Source: G965276765 sp965276825 (lineage in GTDB: Bacteria; Actinomycetota; Acidimicrobiia; Acidimicrobiales; Palsa-688). Taken from it: DNA of 64,000 bases. Below the pieces are notes generated by a model, which saw nothing but the letters and a program-made list of their open reading frames with translations, was not told the origin of the DNA and made no database searches. Position numbers and translations under genes: made by a program. Below, in pieces: positions 36,097 to 44,851 of this stretch. The number at the start of each line of letters is the position of its first letter. Position 1 is the stretch's first letter. The stretch covers positions 248,001 through 312,000 of the forward strand of contig OZ255630.1 in the NCBI GenBank assembly GCA_965276825.1. Reading direction: 5' to 3'.

Positions 36097-37257
36097 ATGG
36101 CGGTGAGCGTCAGGGACTTCAGCGACGAGCTGCGCGCCGCGCGCCGCAGGCTCGGGGAGGCGGGGACCTACCTCGACATCGACGGTCTCAGGAGGCGACG
36201 CGCCGAGCTGGAGGTCGAGGTGGCCAGGCCCGACCTGTGGGACGACACCGACGTCGGGCAGAAGGTGACCACGGAGTACGGCCAGATCAGCGGGGACGTC
36301 ACCCTGCTCGAGGGCCTCGAAGCGCGCCTCTCCGACGCGGAGACGCTCTACGAGCTGACCCGCGAGGAGAGCTCGGAGGGCGACGAGGCCCTCGCCCTCG
36401 AGGCCGAGCTGGCCGACGGGATCGGGGCCGTCGTCGCCGAGCTCGACCGCCTCGAGCTCCGCTCGCTGTTCACTGGCGAGTTCGACGAGCGTGACGCGGT
36501 CTGCGAGATCCACGCCAAGGACGGCGGCACCGACGCCCAGGACTGGGCCGAGATGATGCTGCGCATGTACGGACGGTGGGCCGAGGCCAGGGGATTCGAC
36601 ATGGAGGTCGACGAGGTGTCGGCCGGCCAGGAGGCCGGCATCCTCTCGGCCACCTTCATCATCCGCGGCCGCTACGCCGTGGGCCTGCTCACCTCGGAGC
36701 GGGGCATGCACCGCCTGGTGCGCATCTCGCCGTTCGACTCCCAGGCCCGCCGCCAGACCAGCTTCGCCTCCTTCAGCGCGGTGCCCTTCCTCGACGCGCT
36801 GTCGGGCGAGGTCGACATCGACGACAAGGAGCTGCGCATCGACACCTACCGCTCGTCGGGCGCCGGCGGCCAGCACGTCAACGTCACCGACTCGGCGGTG
36901 CGGATCACCCACCTGCCGACGGGGATCGTGGTCGCGGTGCAGAACGAGCGCAGCCAGCACCAGAACAAGGACAAGGCCATGCAGATCCTCGGGGCCAAGC
37001 TGGCCGAACGGGCCAGGGAGGATCGCGCCGCGGAGCTCGACGCCCTGGCCGGTCCCAAGGCCCAGGTGGGCTGGGGCGCGCAGATCCGCTCCTACGTGCT
37101 GGCTCCGTACCAGCAGGTCAAGGATCTGCGGACCGAGCACGAGACGGGCAACGTGAGCGCGGTGCTCGACGGCGACCTCGACGAGTTCATGGAGGCCTAC
37201 CTGCGCTGGCGGCGGGCCCAGCAGGCGCCGGGACCGGGGGGAGACCCCAATCCCTAG
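36097..37257 (+). CDS. prfB: Peptide chain release factor 2
   Basis: 386 residues in one uninterrupted frame; the programmed frameshift found in many RF2 genes is absent. Domain 2 carries the stop-codon-reading SPF motif (RISPFDSQARRQTSF), which recognises UGA and UAA. Domain 3 carries the peptidyl-hydrolysis motif GAGGQHVNVTDSAVRITH, and the RSQHQNKDKAM and GWGAQIRSYVL blocks follow. Starts 1 bp after secA. Confidence 0.96.
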   Translation: MAVSVRDFSDELRAARRRLGEAGTYLDIDGLRRRRAELEVEVARPDLWDDTDVGQKVTTEYGQISGDVTLLEGLEARLSDAETLYELTREESSEGDEALALEAELADGIGAVVAELDRLELRSLFTGEFDERDAVCEIHAKDGGTDAQDWAEMMLRMYGRWAEARGFDMEVDEVSAGQEAGILSATFIIRGRYAVGLLTSERGMHRLVRISPFDSQARRQTSFASFSAVPFLDALSGEVDIDDKELRIDTYRSSGAGGQHVNVTDSAVRITHLPTGIVVAVQNERSQHQNKDKAMQILGAKLAERAREDRAAELDALAGPKAQVGWGAQIRSYVLAPYQQVKDLRTEHETGNVSAVLDGDLDEFMEAYLRWRRAQQAPGPGGDPNP

Positions 37258-37268
37258 GCCAGGGCCGC

Positions 37269-37274
37269 TACTAT
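37269..37274 (+). promoter_or_regulatory. Possible -10 element TACTAT before ftsE
   Basis: Located 37 nt before the ftsE ATG and 12 bp after the prfB stop. It would give a short leader without an obvious ribosome binding site. Confidence 0.35.
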
Positions 37275-37311
37275 CCGATCGGGCGTCGGGCGGGCGCACC
37301 ACCACTCCACC

Positions 37312-37998
37312 ATGATCAGATTCGACACCGTCACCAAAGCCTACAAAGGCACGACCGTCGCCCTGCGGGACGTGAGCGTGGACATCCAGAAGGGCGAGTT
37401 CGTCTTCCTCGTCGGGCCCTCGGGATCGGGGAAGTCCACCTTCCTGCAGCTGGTCACCAAGGAGGAGCTGGCCGACGGAGGCCGGGTCTGGGTGGCGGGC
37501 AAGGAGGTCGGGGCGCTCTCGTCGTTCAAGGTGCCCTTCCTCCGGCGCAACATCGGCTGCGTGTTCCAGGACTTCCGGCTGCTCCCCTCCAAGTCCGTCT
37601 ACGAGAACGTGGCGTTCGCGCTGGAGGTCATCGGCCGGCCCCGCCACGTCGTGCGCCAGCAGGTACCGCAGATCCTCGACCTCGTCGGCCTGGGCAAGAA
37701 GCTCACCAACCTCCCCGACGAGCTCTCCGGGGGCGAGCAGCAGCGCGTGGCCATCGCCCGCGCCTTCGTCAACCGCCCGCTCATCCTCCTGGCCGACGAG
37801 CCGACCGGCAACCTCGATCCGAGCACCACCGCGGGCATCATGCGCCTGCTCGACCGCATCAACAGGACCGGGACCACCGTCGTCATGGCGACCCACGACA
37901 ACGGCATCGTCGACTCCATGCGCCGCCGGGTGATCGAGCTCGACCGGGGCACGGTGGTGCGGGACCAGGCCAGAGGCGTCTACGGAATGGGAGCCTGA
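37312..37998 (+). CDS. ftsE: Cell division ATP-binding protein FtsE
   Basis: 228 residues. Walker A GPSGSGKS, Q-loop VFQDFRLLP, the ABC signature LSGGEQQRVAIARA, Walker B LILLADEPTGNLD and the switch His in MATHDNGIV. With FtsX it forms the divisome complex that activates peptidoglycan hydrolases across the membrane. The stop is 6 bp from ftsX. Confidence 0.96.
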   Translation: MIRFDTVTKAYKGTTVALRDVSVDIQKGEFVFLVGPSGSGKSTFLQLVTKEELADGGRVWVAGKEVGALSSFKVPFLRRNIGCVFQDFRLLPSKSVYENVAFALEVIGRPRHVVRQQVPQILDLVGLGKKLTNLPDELSGGEQQRVAIARAFVNRPLILLADEPTGNLDPSTTAGIMRLLDRINRTGTTVVMATHDNGIVDSMRRRVIELDRGTVVRDQARGVYGMGA

Positions 37999-38004
37999 GC
38001 GCGC

Positions 38005-38892
38005 GTGCCCCTCTCGTCGCGCTACCTGATCCGGGAGACGGGTGGCAACCTGCGCCGCAACCTGCTCATGACCATCGCCGCCGTGCTGACCATGGTGGTG
38101 TCACTCGCCGCCCTCGGCGGTGTGCTGATCATGCGCCAGGCCATCAACACCCAGTCCGTGCAGTTTCGCGGCGGTGTGCAGCTCGCCGTCTTCCTCGACC
38201 CGACCATCGCGCCGAGCGAGTCCAAGGCGATCGGTCAGGTGCTGGCGACGACCCCGGGGGTCAAGTCGTACCACTACGTCGACAAAGTGGAGGCGCTGGC
38301 CGAGTTCCGACAGCTGTTCCACGCCGAGCCCGCCCTGTTGAGCGTCATGTCGCTCGACCACATACCGGCGTCCTACCGGGTGGTGCCCGACCGCTCCAAC
38401 GACACCGCCGAGCTCGGCACCCTCCTGCAGAAGCAGCCGGGCGTCTACCAGGTCTCCTACGCCAAGGCGGAGATCGACGCCCTGCAGTCGCGGTTCCGGG
38501 TGCTCAAGTACATCGCCGTCGCCCTCGCCGTCGGGGTGATGATCGGGGCGATCGCCCTGATCATCAACACCATCCAGCTGGCCATCTTCGCCCGCCGCCG
38601 GGAGGTCGCGGTCATGAAGCTGGTGGGGGCCACCAACTGGTTCATCCGCATCCCCTTCATGCTGGAGGGGCTGGTCCACGGGGTGGTCGGCGCCATCCTG
38701 GCCTTCGTCATCGTCTTCTTCGCGCGCGACACCATCGCGTCGTTCGTGGGCAGCGAGTCGCTCCTCCAGGGCGCCAAGCCCTACGCGACGCCCCACGAGG
38801 CGATCATGACCGGCATCGTGATCCTCGTCCTCGGTGCCGCGGTCGGCGCGCTCGGCTCCGCCTTCGCCGTGCGCCGCTTCCTCCAGGTCTGA
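38005..38892 (+). CDS. ftsX: Cell division protein FtsX
   Basis: 295 residues with four membrane segments (about residues 20-42, 170-190, 218-240, 268-288). Between the first and second is the extracytoplasmic domain that contacts peptidoglycan hydrolases or their activators. RYLIRETGGNLRRNLLMTIAAVLTM and REVAVMKLVGATNWFIRIPFMLEG are family signatures. GTG start. In many actinobacteria smpB follows; here a convergent hydrolase gene ends 6 bp away. The NlpC/P60 proteins encoded 5 kb downstream are possible targets. Confidence 0.95.
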   Translation: MPLSSRYLIRETGGNLRRNLLMTIAAVLTMVVSLAALGGVLIMRQAINTQSVQFRGGVQLAVFLDPTIAPSESKAIGQVLATTPGVKSYHYVDKVEALAEFRQLFHAEPALLSVMSLDHIPASYRVVPDRSNDTAELGTLLQKQPGVYQVSYAKAEIDALQSRFRVLKYIAVALAVGVMIGAIALIINTIQLAIFARRREVAVMKLVGATNWFIRIPFMLEGLVHGVVGAILAFVIVFFARDTIASFVGSESLLQGAKPYATPHEAIMTGIVILVLGAAVGALGSAFAVRRFLQV

Positions 38893-38898
38893 TCGCCC

Positions 38899-39645
38899 TC
38901 AGGCCGGGCGCCCGCCCACCACCTGGTGGATCGCCGCGGCGATCGGCCCGGGCGCCCTGAAGGGCACCAGGTGCCCGACCCCGGGCAGCTCGACGAGGGT
39001 GGCCGCGGGGATGGCGTCCGCCAGGGCGGCCCCCGTCGACGGCGGCACCGTCCTGTCCTGCGTGCCGGTGAGCACGATCGTGGGGACGTCGATATCGCCG
39101 AGATACGGGGCCAGGCCGGGCAGCGACGTCACGTAGGCGCGTTGCTCGACGAGGAAGGCACGCCACGGCGGTCGACCGGCAGGCACCGAGCGGAGGTAGG
39201 CGCCGAGCGGCCCCGGGATCCGGGGCACGAGCCAGCGACGGGAGGGCGACGACCCGATGACCGACGTCGTGGCCCCGACGGTGGCGAGGGCAACGGCCTC
39301 GCCGAGCGCGGGCCACGCCAGCAACCGGTCGGCGCCCGACGCCGCCACGGTCGGGCTGACCGACGCCACGAGCACCAGGCCGGCGACGGACGCCGGGGCC
39401 TCGATGGCCGTGGCCAGGGCGACCCCGCCCCCCCACGAGTGGCCGACCAGCACGGCCGGTCCGAGGGCGGCCTCGGCCACCAGGGCGGCGACGGCGGCCG
39501 CGTTGTCGGCGAAGTCGCCGGCGGCTCCACCCGTCCGGCCGTAGCCGATGCGGTCGGGCACCATCGAGGTCACCCGGCCGCCGAGGGCGGCGACCACGCC
39601 GCACCACACCGCGGCCGTGCCCGGCTGGCCGTGCAGGAGCACCAC
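38899..39645 (-). CDS. Alpha/beta hydrolase
   Basis: 248 residues from the first usable GTG, which gives VVLLHGQPG, the oxyanion-hole strand. The nucleophile elbow is GHSWGG; the acid is probably Asp in TGTQDRTVPP and the base His in VGHLVPF. The fold's first strand (RRLVADRSGDGPP) lies upstream and is in frame from a CTG at 39705, one base after the globin stop, so the true start may be that CTG. Substrate unknown. Probably co-transcribed with glbO. Confidence 0.82.
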   Translation of the reverse strand: MVLLHGQPGTAAVWCGVVAALGGRVTSMVPDRIGYGRTGGAAGDFADNAAAVAALVAEAALGPAVLVGHSWGGGVALATAIEAPASVAGLVLVASVSPTVAASGADRLLAWPALGEAVALATVGATTSVIGSSPSRRWLVPRIPGPLGAYLRSVPAGRPPWRAFLVEQRAYVTSLPGLAPYLGDIDVPTIVLTGTQDRTVPPSTGAALADAIPAATLVELPGVGHLVPFRAPGPIAAAIHQVVGGRPA

Positions 39646-39706
39646 CGGAGGACCGTCGCCCGACCGGTCGGCGACCAGCCGGCGTGGGGCGCAGGGGGTG
39701 TCCAGC

Positions 39707-40102
39707 TCAGGCCCCTGCGGGCGGCTGGTTGATCATCGCGGTCGACGCGGCGTCGAAGTAGGTGAGCATCTGCGACTCGTCGAGGGGCGAGAGGCCCTCG
39801 GCTCTCACCGCCGCGGCCATGTGGCCCATCCACGCCTCCCGCTCGGCCTGTCCGATGGCGAAGGGAGCGTGGCGCATCCGCAGCCGCGGGTGGCCGCGCT
39901 CGTCGCTGTAGGTGCGCGGACCACCCCAGTACTGCACCAGGAAGCCGCGGAGCCACCGCCGAGACGCCTCGAGGTCGGCTGGGTCGTCGGGGTAGAGCGG
40001 CCGGAGCACGGGGTCGGCGGTGACGTCGTCGTAGAAGCGCCGGGTGAGCCGCTCGAAGAAGGCGTCACCGCCGACACGGTCGTACATGGTCGAAGCAGCC
40101 AC
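39707..40102 (-). CDS. glbO: Group II truncated haemoglobin
   Basis: 131 residues from GTG 40102 (126 from the ATG at 40087). MYDRVGGDAFFERLTRRFYDDV, FLVQYWGGPRTYSDERGHPRLRMRHAPF and the later W of the E/G helices match mycobacterial trHbO closely; the His in MRHAPF is the proximal haem ligand. TrHbO-type globins bind oxygen tightly and are linked to oxygen or peroxide chemistry near the membrane. Confidence 0.95.
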   Translation of the reverse strand: MAASTMYDRVGGDAFFERLTRRFYDDVTADPVLRPLYPDDPADLEASRRWLRGFLVQYWGGPRTYSDERGHPRLRMRHAPFAIGQAEREAWMGHMAAAVRAEGLSPLDESQMLTYFDAASTAMINQPPAGA

Positions 40103-40187
40103 GGCCCCAGCTTGGCGCGCCGGCCCGCTCCCGCGGCGCGAGACCCGGGCGGCGCCGAGGGCCTTCCGCCTCCGGCCCGTTGGTCGG

Positions 40188-40193
40188 TACGCT
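40188..40193 (+). promoter_or_regulatory. -10 element TACGCT before nudC
   Basis: Eleven nt before the ATG at 40205. Confidence 0.4.
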
Positions 40194-40204
40194 CCGGAGC
40201 CGCC

Positions 40205-41023
40205 ATGACCTTCGACTCCCGTACCGTCCCGCCACCCTCGCTCGACCCCGGCGCGGGCCGCTGGTACCACGTGCGCCGGGGTGAGGTGCTCGTCGTCGGC
40301 GACGACGGCCTGCCTCCCGAGGCCCAGGGGGCGGCGACCGACACCGAGGCGATCTTCCTCGGACTCGACGACGGCGTCGGTTGCTGGGCGGTCGGTGTCG
40401 ACGCCACCAGCCCCGCCCCCGACGCGGCGGCGTGGGTGCCCCTGCTCGACCTCGGCTCGTTGCTCAGCCCGCAGGGCTGGACCATCGCCGGGCGGGCCGT
40501 GCAGCTGGTGGAGTGGCTCCGGACGTCCCGGTGGTGCGGGCGCTGCGCCACCCCCACCAGGCTCGACGCCATCGAGCGTGCCGTGCGCTGTCCCACCTGC
40601 GGACTGAACGTGTACCCGCGTCTCGCTCCTGCGGTGATCGTGCTGGTCCACCGGGACGACGAGATGCTCCTCGCCCGCAACGGACGCTTCCGCGGCTCGA
40701 TGTTCTCCACCGTGGCCGGCTTCGTGGAGCCGGGCGAGACCCTCGAAGAGACCGTGCACCGTGAGGTGGCGGAGGAGGTGGGGGTCCGCCTCCGGGACCT
40801 GCGGTACGTGGCCAGCCAGCCGTGGCCCTTCCCGCATTCGCTGATGGTCGGGTTCTGGGCCGAGTGGGCTGGCGGCGAGATCGAGGTGGACGGCGACGAG
40901 ATCGTCGAAGCCGGCTGGTTCCGGCCCGGGTCGCTGCCGCAGCTGCCGCCGCCGCTCAGCATCGCCCGGCGCCTCATCGACGGCTGGATGGACCAGCTGC
41001 CGACCCGAGGGGGTGGCACCTGA
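40205..41023 (+). CDS. nudC: NAD(+) diphosphatase
   Basis: 272 residues. A four-cysteine zinc ribbon (WCGRCATPT and RCPTCGLN) precedes the Nudix box GFVEPGETLEETVHREVAEEVGV. The NudC-specific SQPWPFPHSLM follows 17 residues later. The enzyme hydrolyses NADH/NAD+ to NMN(H) and AMP and can remove NAD caps from RNA 5' ends. Neighbours do not suggest a specific pathway. Confidence 0.95.
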   Translation: MTFDSRTVPPPSLDPGAGRWYHVRRGEVLVVGDDGLPPEAQGAATDTEAIFLGLDDGVGCWAVGVDATSPAPDAAAWVPLLDLGSLLSPQGWTIAGRAVQLVEWLRTSRWCGRCATPTRLDAIERAVRCPTCGLNVYPRLAPAVIVLVHRDDEMLLARNGRFRGSMFSTVAGFVEPGETLEETVHREVAEEVGVRLRDLRYVASQPWPFPHSLMVGFWAEWAGGEIEVDGDEIVEAGWFRPGSLPQLPPPLSIARRLIDGWMDQLPTRGGGT

Positions 41024-41041
41024 CGCGGCCTCGGCGGTGCG

Positions 41042-41047
41042 TACACT
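41042..41047 (+). promoter_or_regulatory. -10 element TACACT
   Basis: Six nt before the ATG of the DUF732 lipoprotein gene. Confidence 0.45.
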
Positions 41048-41053
41048 CCGGCC

Positions 41054-41383
41054 ATGGGGCGCGCCTCGGGTTGGGTCGCCCTGCTCGCCCTCCTCGCCGG
41101 CTGCGGTTCGGCGGCGTCGGCCAGGGTGGCGCCCCCGGCCCAGCGGGCCTTCCTCTCCGAGGTCCACGACTCGTCGGCGGACATCGGCCGGTACCGCTCC
41201 GACACCCAGCTCGTCCAGCTCGGCGGCGCCGCCTGCGACGGGTTCGCCTCGGGCGTGTCGTTCCAGGCCCTCGCCGACCGTCTGGCCCTGGAGGTGGGTT
41301 CTCTCCCGACGAGCGACCTCGGCACGGTGATCCTGGCCGCCGCCGACCATCTCTGCCCGGCCTACCGGAGCAAGGTTCAGTGA
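41054..41383 (+). CDS. DUF732 family lipoprotein
   Basis: 109 residues. A short signal peptide ends in the lipobox LLAGC (Cys16). The mature part has QRAFLSEVHDS, VQLGGAACDGFASGVSF and VILAAADHLCP, the pattern of DUF732, with two cysteines likely to form a disulfide. Such proteins are abundant in mycobacteria; function unknown. The stop codon lies within a short tandem repeat. Confidence 0.8.
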   Translation: MGRASGWVALLALLAGCGSAASARVAPPAQRAFLSEVHDSSADIGRYRSDTQLVQLGGAACDGFASGVSFQALADRLALEVGSLPTSDLGTVILAAADHLCPAYRSKVQ

Positions 41384-41424
41384 CAGAGTTCAGTGAGCAG
41401 GGTTCCGTGGCAGGGTTCCGTGGG
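41373..41424. repeat. Four degenerate 12-14-bp repeats across a stop codon
   Basis: AGGTTCAGTGAC (41373), AGAGTTCAGTGAGC (41385), AGGGTTCCGTGGC (41399) and AGGGTTCCGTGGG (41412). The TGA of the lipoprotein gene lies in the first unit. Confidence 0.65.
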
Positions 41425-41449
41425 AGCGGTCCGGGGGCAGAGGGGAGGA

Positions 41450-42781
41450 TCAGCCCGGGGGCGCCCACGGCGACAGGTAGGTGAGGACCCGCCCTCCGAG
41501 GGAGAGGTGCGAGCTGGAGCCGAGCGGTCGGGCCTCGAAGGGCACGAGCCGCTCCCACGACTCCTCGCCGGCGACGGCCACGAACGTGCCCGACGCGGCG
41601 CCGCGGTCGACGACGGCGACGTCCCACCCCTGCAGCCGGATCTCCGTGTGGGCCGGCGCCAGCGCCCCACCGGGGGCGGCCAGTGCCACCGGGACGAGCC
41701 GGGCGCCGACGACGGCGGGATCGGCCGTCGGGTCGGCCCCGAGCAGGAGGTCGGCGGTGAGGCGGTAGACGCGACCGTCGTCGGCCACGAGCACGCCGAG
41801 GCTCGGGCGCAGGCCGGTCGCCGGCGGGGCGTCGTGACCCACGGGAAGGCGACAGCGCCAGCAGACGGGTGCGCCCGGCCGGTTGAGATGGCCGCGCTCG
41901 CAGCTCGCGCCCTCGACCGAGGGCCGGTCGGACGGCGGCTCGACGGCGCCGACGGGCAGCGGGGCGGCGGGGGCGGTGGCGTTGCGGAGGTCGATGGGCG
42001 CAGGGTGCCGCCCGGGGCCGCCCGTGGGGGCCTGGACGTCCGGCGCCGGCGGGCCGCCGAAGGCGGCCGGAGCGCCGACCGGGGCGCCGACCGGGGCGCC
42101 CAGCGCGGCCGGGGCGCCGAGCTCCGCCGGAGCCGTCCCGCCGGCACCCGCCCACGTCGAGCCGCCCGGGGCCCCTGGGGCGGATGGCCGGGGGGCGGAG
42201 CGCCGATCGGCGGTGGGACCTCCCGCCTGGGGAGGGTACGGCGGGGAGAAGCCTGCGGGCGCGGCCGCCTGCGGGGGAGGTGAGCTCGTGGCCGCCGACC
42301 ATCCGGCGGGGCCGGAGGACCCCGGCGCGCCGGGGACCACGATGACGCCGCCGCCGGGCACCATGCCCGAGACGAGGTCGTAGGGGGAGTCGATGACCAG
42401 GCGCGGCGACGGGCTCCCGGCCGGCCCGACGCTGACGGCGGGACCCGGGGCGAGGACCGCCCGCAGCCAGCCAGGTGAAGGGGTCGGAGCCAGCCATCTG
42501 GTGCCGTCCCAGGCCTGCACAGGGCCGTGGAGGATGGTGACCCATCCGTGGCCGTCGGGCCCGACGGCCGCGAAGGGGGCGCCAGGCTCGGGGTCGCGCG
42601 ACGCCAGGATGCCGGCCACGTGGTCGGCCACCTGCCGACCGCTGTCGGCCGCATGGGCCACGTTGCGCGCCGACTGGAGAAGGAACGCGATCAGGGCGGC
42701 CGACGCCGCCGGCCCGGTCCACACGACCAGGTCACCGAAGCGCAGGGCGGTGCCGGCTCCGGGGAGCACCTCGACGCGCAT
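41450..42781 (-). CDS. FHA-like domain protein with zinc ribbon
   Basis: 443 residues. An N-terminal domain of about 150 residues (DLVVWTGPAASAALIAFLLQSARN) is followed by a Pro/Ala/Gly-rich linker, a zinc ribbon CERGHLNRPGAPVCWRC and a C-terminal FHA-like fold, where LLLGADPT, TEIRLQGWDVAVVDRGAASGTFV and GGRVLTYL correspond to the strands that bind phosphothreonine. The classic GR-S-H residues are only partly kept. The ATG overlaps the stop of the pseudokinase gene, so both are made together. A role in signalling at the envelope is inferred. Confidence 0.75.
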   Translation of the reverse strand: MRVEVLPGAGTALRFGDLVVWTGPAASAALIAFLLQSARNVAHAADSGRQVADHVAGILASRDPEPGAPFAAVGPDGHGWVTILHGPVQAWDGTRWLAPTPSPGWLRAVLAPGPAVSVGPAGSPSPRLVIDSPYDLVSGMVPGGGVIVVPGAPGSSGPAGWSAATSSPPPQAAAPAGFSPPYPPQAGGPTADRRSAPRPSAPGAPGGSTWAGAGGTAPAELGAPAALGAPVGAPVGAPAAFGGPPAPDVQAPTGGPGRHPAPIDLRNATAPAAPLPVGAVEPPSDRPSVEGASCERGHLNRPGAPVCWRCRLPVGHDAPPATGLRPSLGVLVADDGRVYRLTADLLLGADPTADPAVVGARLVPVALAAPGGALAPAHTEIRLQGWDVAVVDRGAASGTFVAVAGEESWERLVPFEARPLGSSSHLSLGGRVLTYLSPWAPPG

Positions 42782-43599
42782 CACGACCGCGCGGCCAGCA
42801 CGTCGAGGTCGTCGGCCAGGCCCGATGCGGTGGGGGGCCGATCGGCGGGATCGGGGGACAGGCAGGAGCGGATCAGCCGGCCCACCGGGTCGTCGGCGGC
42901 CAGCGCCACCTGGGGCGCCTCGAAGAGCACCCGCTGCACCGCGGTGACCGGGCTGTCTTCGTCGATGCCGGGGTGCAGGCGCCGGCCCGTCACCAACCCG
43001 TGCACTGCGGCGCCGAGCGACCACACATCCCCGGCGCGCGAGGGCCCATCGGCCCACAGCGTCACCGGGTCGGTGGCGTCGAGGGCGGCCCGATCGACCG
43101 CCGCGCCGTCGTGGCGCCCGGGCGCGCCGAGGTCGAGCGGTGAGGCGACCACGATGTCGCCACCCTCACCCTCCGGCGAGAGGATCGAGCCCGCGGAGAC
43201 GGCTCCGTGCGCCACGCCGGCCTGATGCAGGGCGTGAACCCCACGGGCGGCGGCCGCCGTCGCCCTGATGGCGGCGATCCTGTCGCCGTCGGGCACCGGC
43301 TGCAGGCCGGCGGACTCCGACGCCACCCAGGTGCACGGACCATCGGCGTCGTCGTCCTCCCTGCCGGCCTCGACCAGGCGCACGAGGTGGGGTGAGCGGA
43401 CCGAGGCCAGACGTCGGAGGCGGTCGGCGACGCCGGCCCAGCCTTCGTCTCCCGGGTCGGGGAGCTCGGTGACCACGAGGTCGCCCTGGTGCACCAGGCG
43501 CGCCGGCGGGCGGGCGAGCCAGCGGCCCGCCGCGCCGGGCGACGGCGTGCCGGGGCCGGCGGGCCCGAGCAGCTGGTAGTCGGCGATGGTCGAGCGCAC
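42781..43599 (-). CDS. Protein kinase-like protein lacking catalytic residues (pseudokinase)
   Basis: 272 residues from GTG 43599, which has GGAGG 7 nt upstream. The C-lobe framework is clear: AARGVHALHQAGVAHGAVSAGSIL, DVWSLGAAVHGLVTGR and SPDPADRPPTASGLADDL correspond to subdomains VIB, IX and XI. The HRDLKPxN motif reads HGAVSAGSI, so the catalytic Asp and Lys are gone; no DFG motif, VAIK lysine or glycine loop is visible. It therefore should not phosphorylate. With the coupled FHA protein it may act as a scaffold, as MviN-type pseudokinases do with FHA proteins in mycobacteria. Confidence 0.8.
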   Translation of the reverse strand: MRSTIADYQLLGPAGPGTPSPGAAGRWLARPPARLVHQGDLVVTELPDPGDEGWAGVADRLRRLASVRSPHLVRLVEAGREDDDADGPCTWVASESAGLQPVPDGDRIAAIRATAAAARGVHALHQAGVAHGAVSAGSILSPEGEGGDIVVASPLDLGAPGRHDGAAVDRAALDATDPVTLWADGPSRAGDVWSLGAAVHGLVTGRRLHPGIDEDSPVTAVQRVLFEAPQVALAADDPVGRLIRSCLSPDPADRPPTASGLADDLDVLAARS

Positions 43600-43779
43600 A
43601 GGTACCTCCGGGCAGGGAACAGCGTCCGCAGCGTACCGGTCGGACCGCGGCGGTCCCCGGCGACCGGGGGGCGCTCCGAGGCGGCCGCCGCCGTCGGACC
43701 GCTCGACGCCGGCCAACGGGGTGCCGAGCTCGGCGGGTGACTCGACAGCCGACACCGGAACGTGAGAACATCAAAGCAC

Positions 43780-44811
43780 ATGAAACACCGTCGGAAGAAC
43801 TCGGGCCTCGGGGTGGCGATGGGGATGTGGGCCGGTCTGGCCGCACTGCTCGTCGGCGCCCTCCTCGCCGGCACGGCGTCGCTCGTCTCCTCGGCCGGCC
43901 GCCAGGGCGGCCCGGCGCCGGCCTCCGGCGTGCCGGCGGTCTACCAGACCGACGCCATCAGGGCGGGGATCCGCTTCGGCGTGCCGTGGGAGGTGGTGGC
44001 GGCGATCTACCGGGTCGAGTGCGACTTCGGGACCAGCCCGCTGGCCGGCTGCAACCCGGCGGGCACCGAGAACCCGTTCGGAGCCCAGGGGCCCGGCCAG
44101 TTTCTCCCCGCCACCTGGCGGCGCGGGCTCGGCCCCTTCGAGGTGATCCCCGCCGGCCCCCCGACGGCGTCGGTCGCCGCCGGCTACGCCACCGACGGGA
44201 ACGGCGACGGGGTCGCCGATCCGTGGGACCCCGCCGACGCCACCGCGTCGACAGCCAGGTTGCTGGCAGCCAACGGTGGCGTCCGGTCGATCCGCCGGGC
44301 CGTCTACGCCTACAACCACTCGGCGGCCTACGTGGGCGAGGTGCTCCAGCTGGCGGCGACCTACCGGCGAGCCTCCCTGGCGTCGGAGACCGCGTCGTCG
44401 GACCCGGGGTCGTCGAGCTCGGGGTCGTCGGGCCCGGTGTCGTCGAGCCCGGCCGCCGTCGTCGTCTCCTACCTGGTCGACCAGCTCGGTGCGCCGTACC
44501 AGTGGGGCGGGGCCGGCCCCCGCCGCTACGACTGCTCCGGGCTGGTCATGGCGGCCTACCGGCGCGTCGGTGTCGACCTGCCCCACGACGCGGCGCTCCA
44601 GTACGCCGACACCCAGGCCACCTCCGTCCCACTCGACCAGCTCCGGGCCGGCGACATCGTCTTCTTCGGTCCCTCGCCCGCAGGCATCCACCACGACGGC
44701 GTCTACGTCGGCGACGGCCAGATGATCGACGCGCCCCACACGGGTGCGGTCGTGCGGGTCGAGTCGATCGGGTGGCCCGACCTGCTCGCCGCCACCCGCC
44801 CTCTGCCCTGA
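43780..44811 (+). CDS. Secreted peptidoglycan hydrolase: lytic transglycosylase-like domain fused to NlpC/P60
   Basis: 343 residues. A signal anchor (about residues 12-37) is followed by an SLT-like domain (IRFGVPWEVVAAIYRVECDFG with the catalytic-type Glu, QGPGQFLPATW). After a Ser-rich linker comes an NlpC/P60 domain with catalytic Cys in YDCSGLVMAAY and His in HHDGVYVGDG. It would cut glycan strands and peptide stems. ATG 43780 chosen; GTG 43762 in the same frame is possible. Such enzymes can be controlled by FtsEX, whose genes are 5 kb upstream. Confidence 0.9.
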   Translation: MKHRRKNSGLGVAMGMWAGLAALLVGALLAGTASLVSSAGRQGGPAPASGVPAVYQTDAIRAGIRFGVPWEVVAAIYRVECDFGTSPLAGCNPAGTENPFGAQGPGQFLPATWRRGLGPFEVIPAGPPTASVAAGYATDGNGDGVADPWDPADATASTARLLAANGGVRSIRRAVYAYNHSAAYVGEVLQLAATYRRASLASETASSDPGSSSSGSSGPVSSSPAAVVVSYLVDQLGAPYQWGGAGPRRYDCSGLVMAAYRRVGVDLPHDAALQYADTQATSVPLDQLRAGDIVFFGPSPAGIHHDGVYVGDGQMIDAPHTGAVVRVESIGWPDLLAATRPLP

Positions 44812-44838
44812 CGGGGGACGGCGACCCCGGGGCGGGGC

Positions 44839-44844
44839 TACGCT
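44839..44844 (+). promoter_or_regulatory. -10 element TACGCT
   Basis: Seven nt before the ATG at 44852. Confidence 0.45.
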
Positions 44845-44851
44845 CCCGGTC

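Noticed and set aside
36097..36200. Programmed frameshift in prfB
   Set aside because: The RF2 frame is continuous from ATG 36097 and no early in-frame TGA exists.
39707..41350. 547-residue minus-strand frame containing the globin
   Set aside because: Only the last 131 residues are the globin; the rest is antisense to nudC and the lipoprotein gene.
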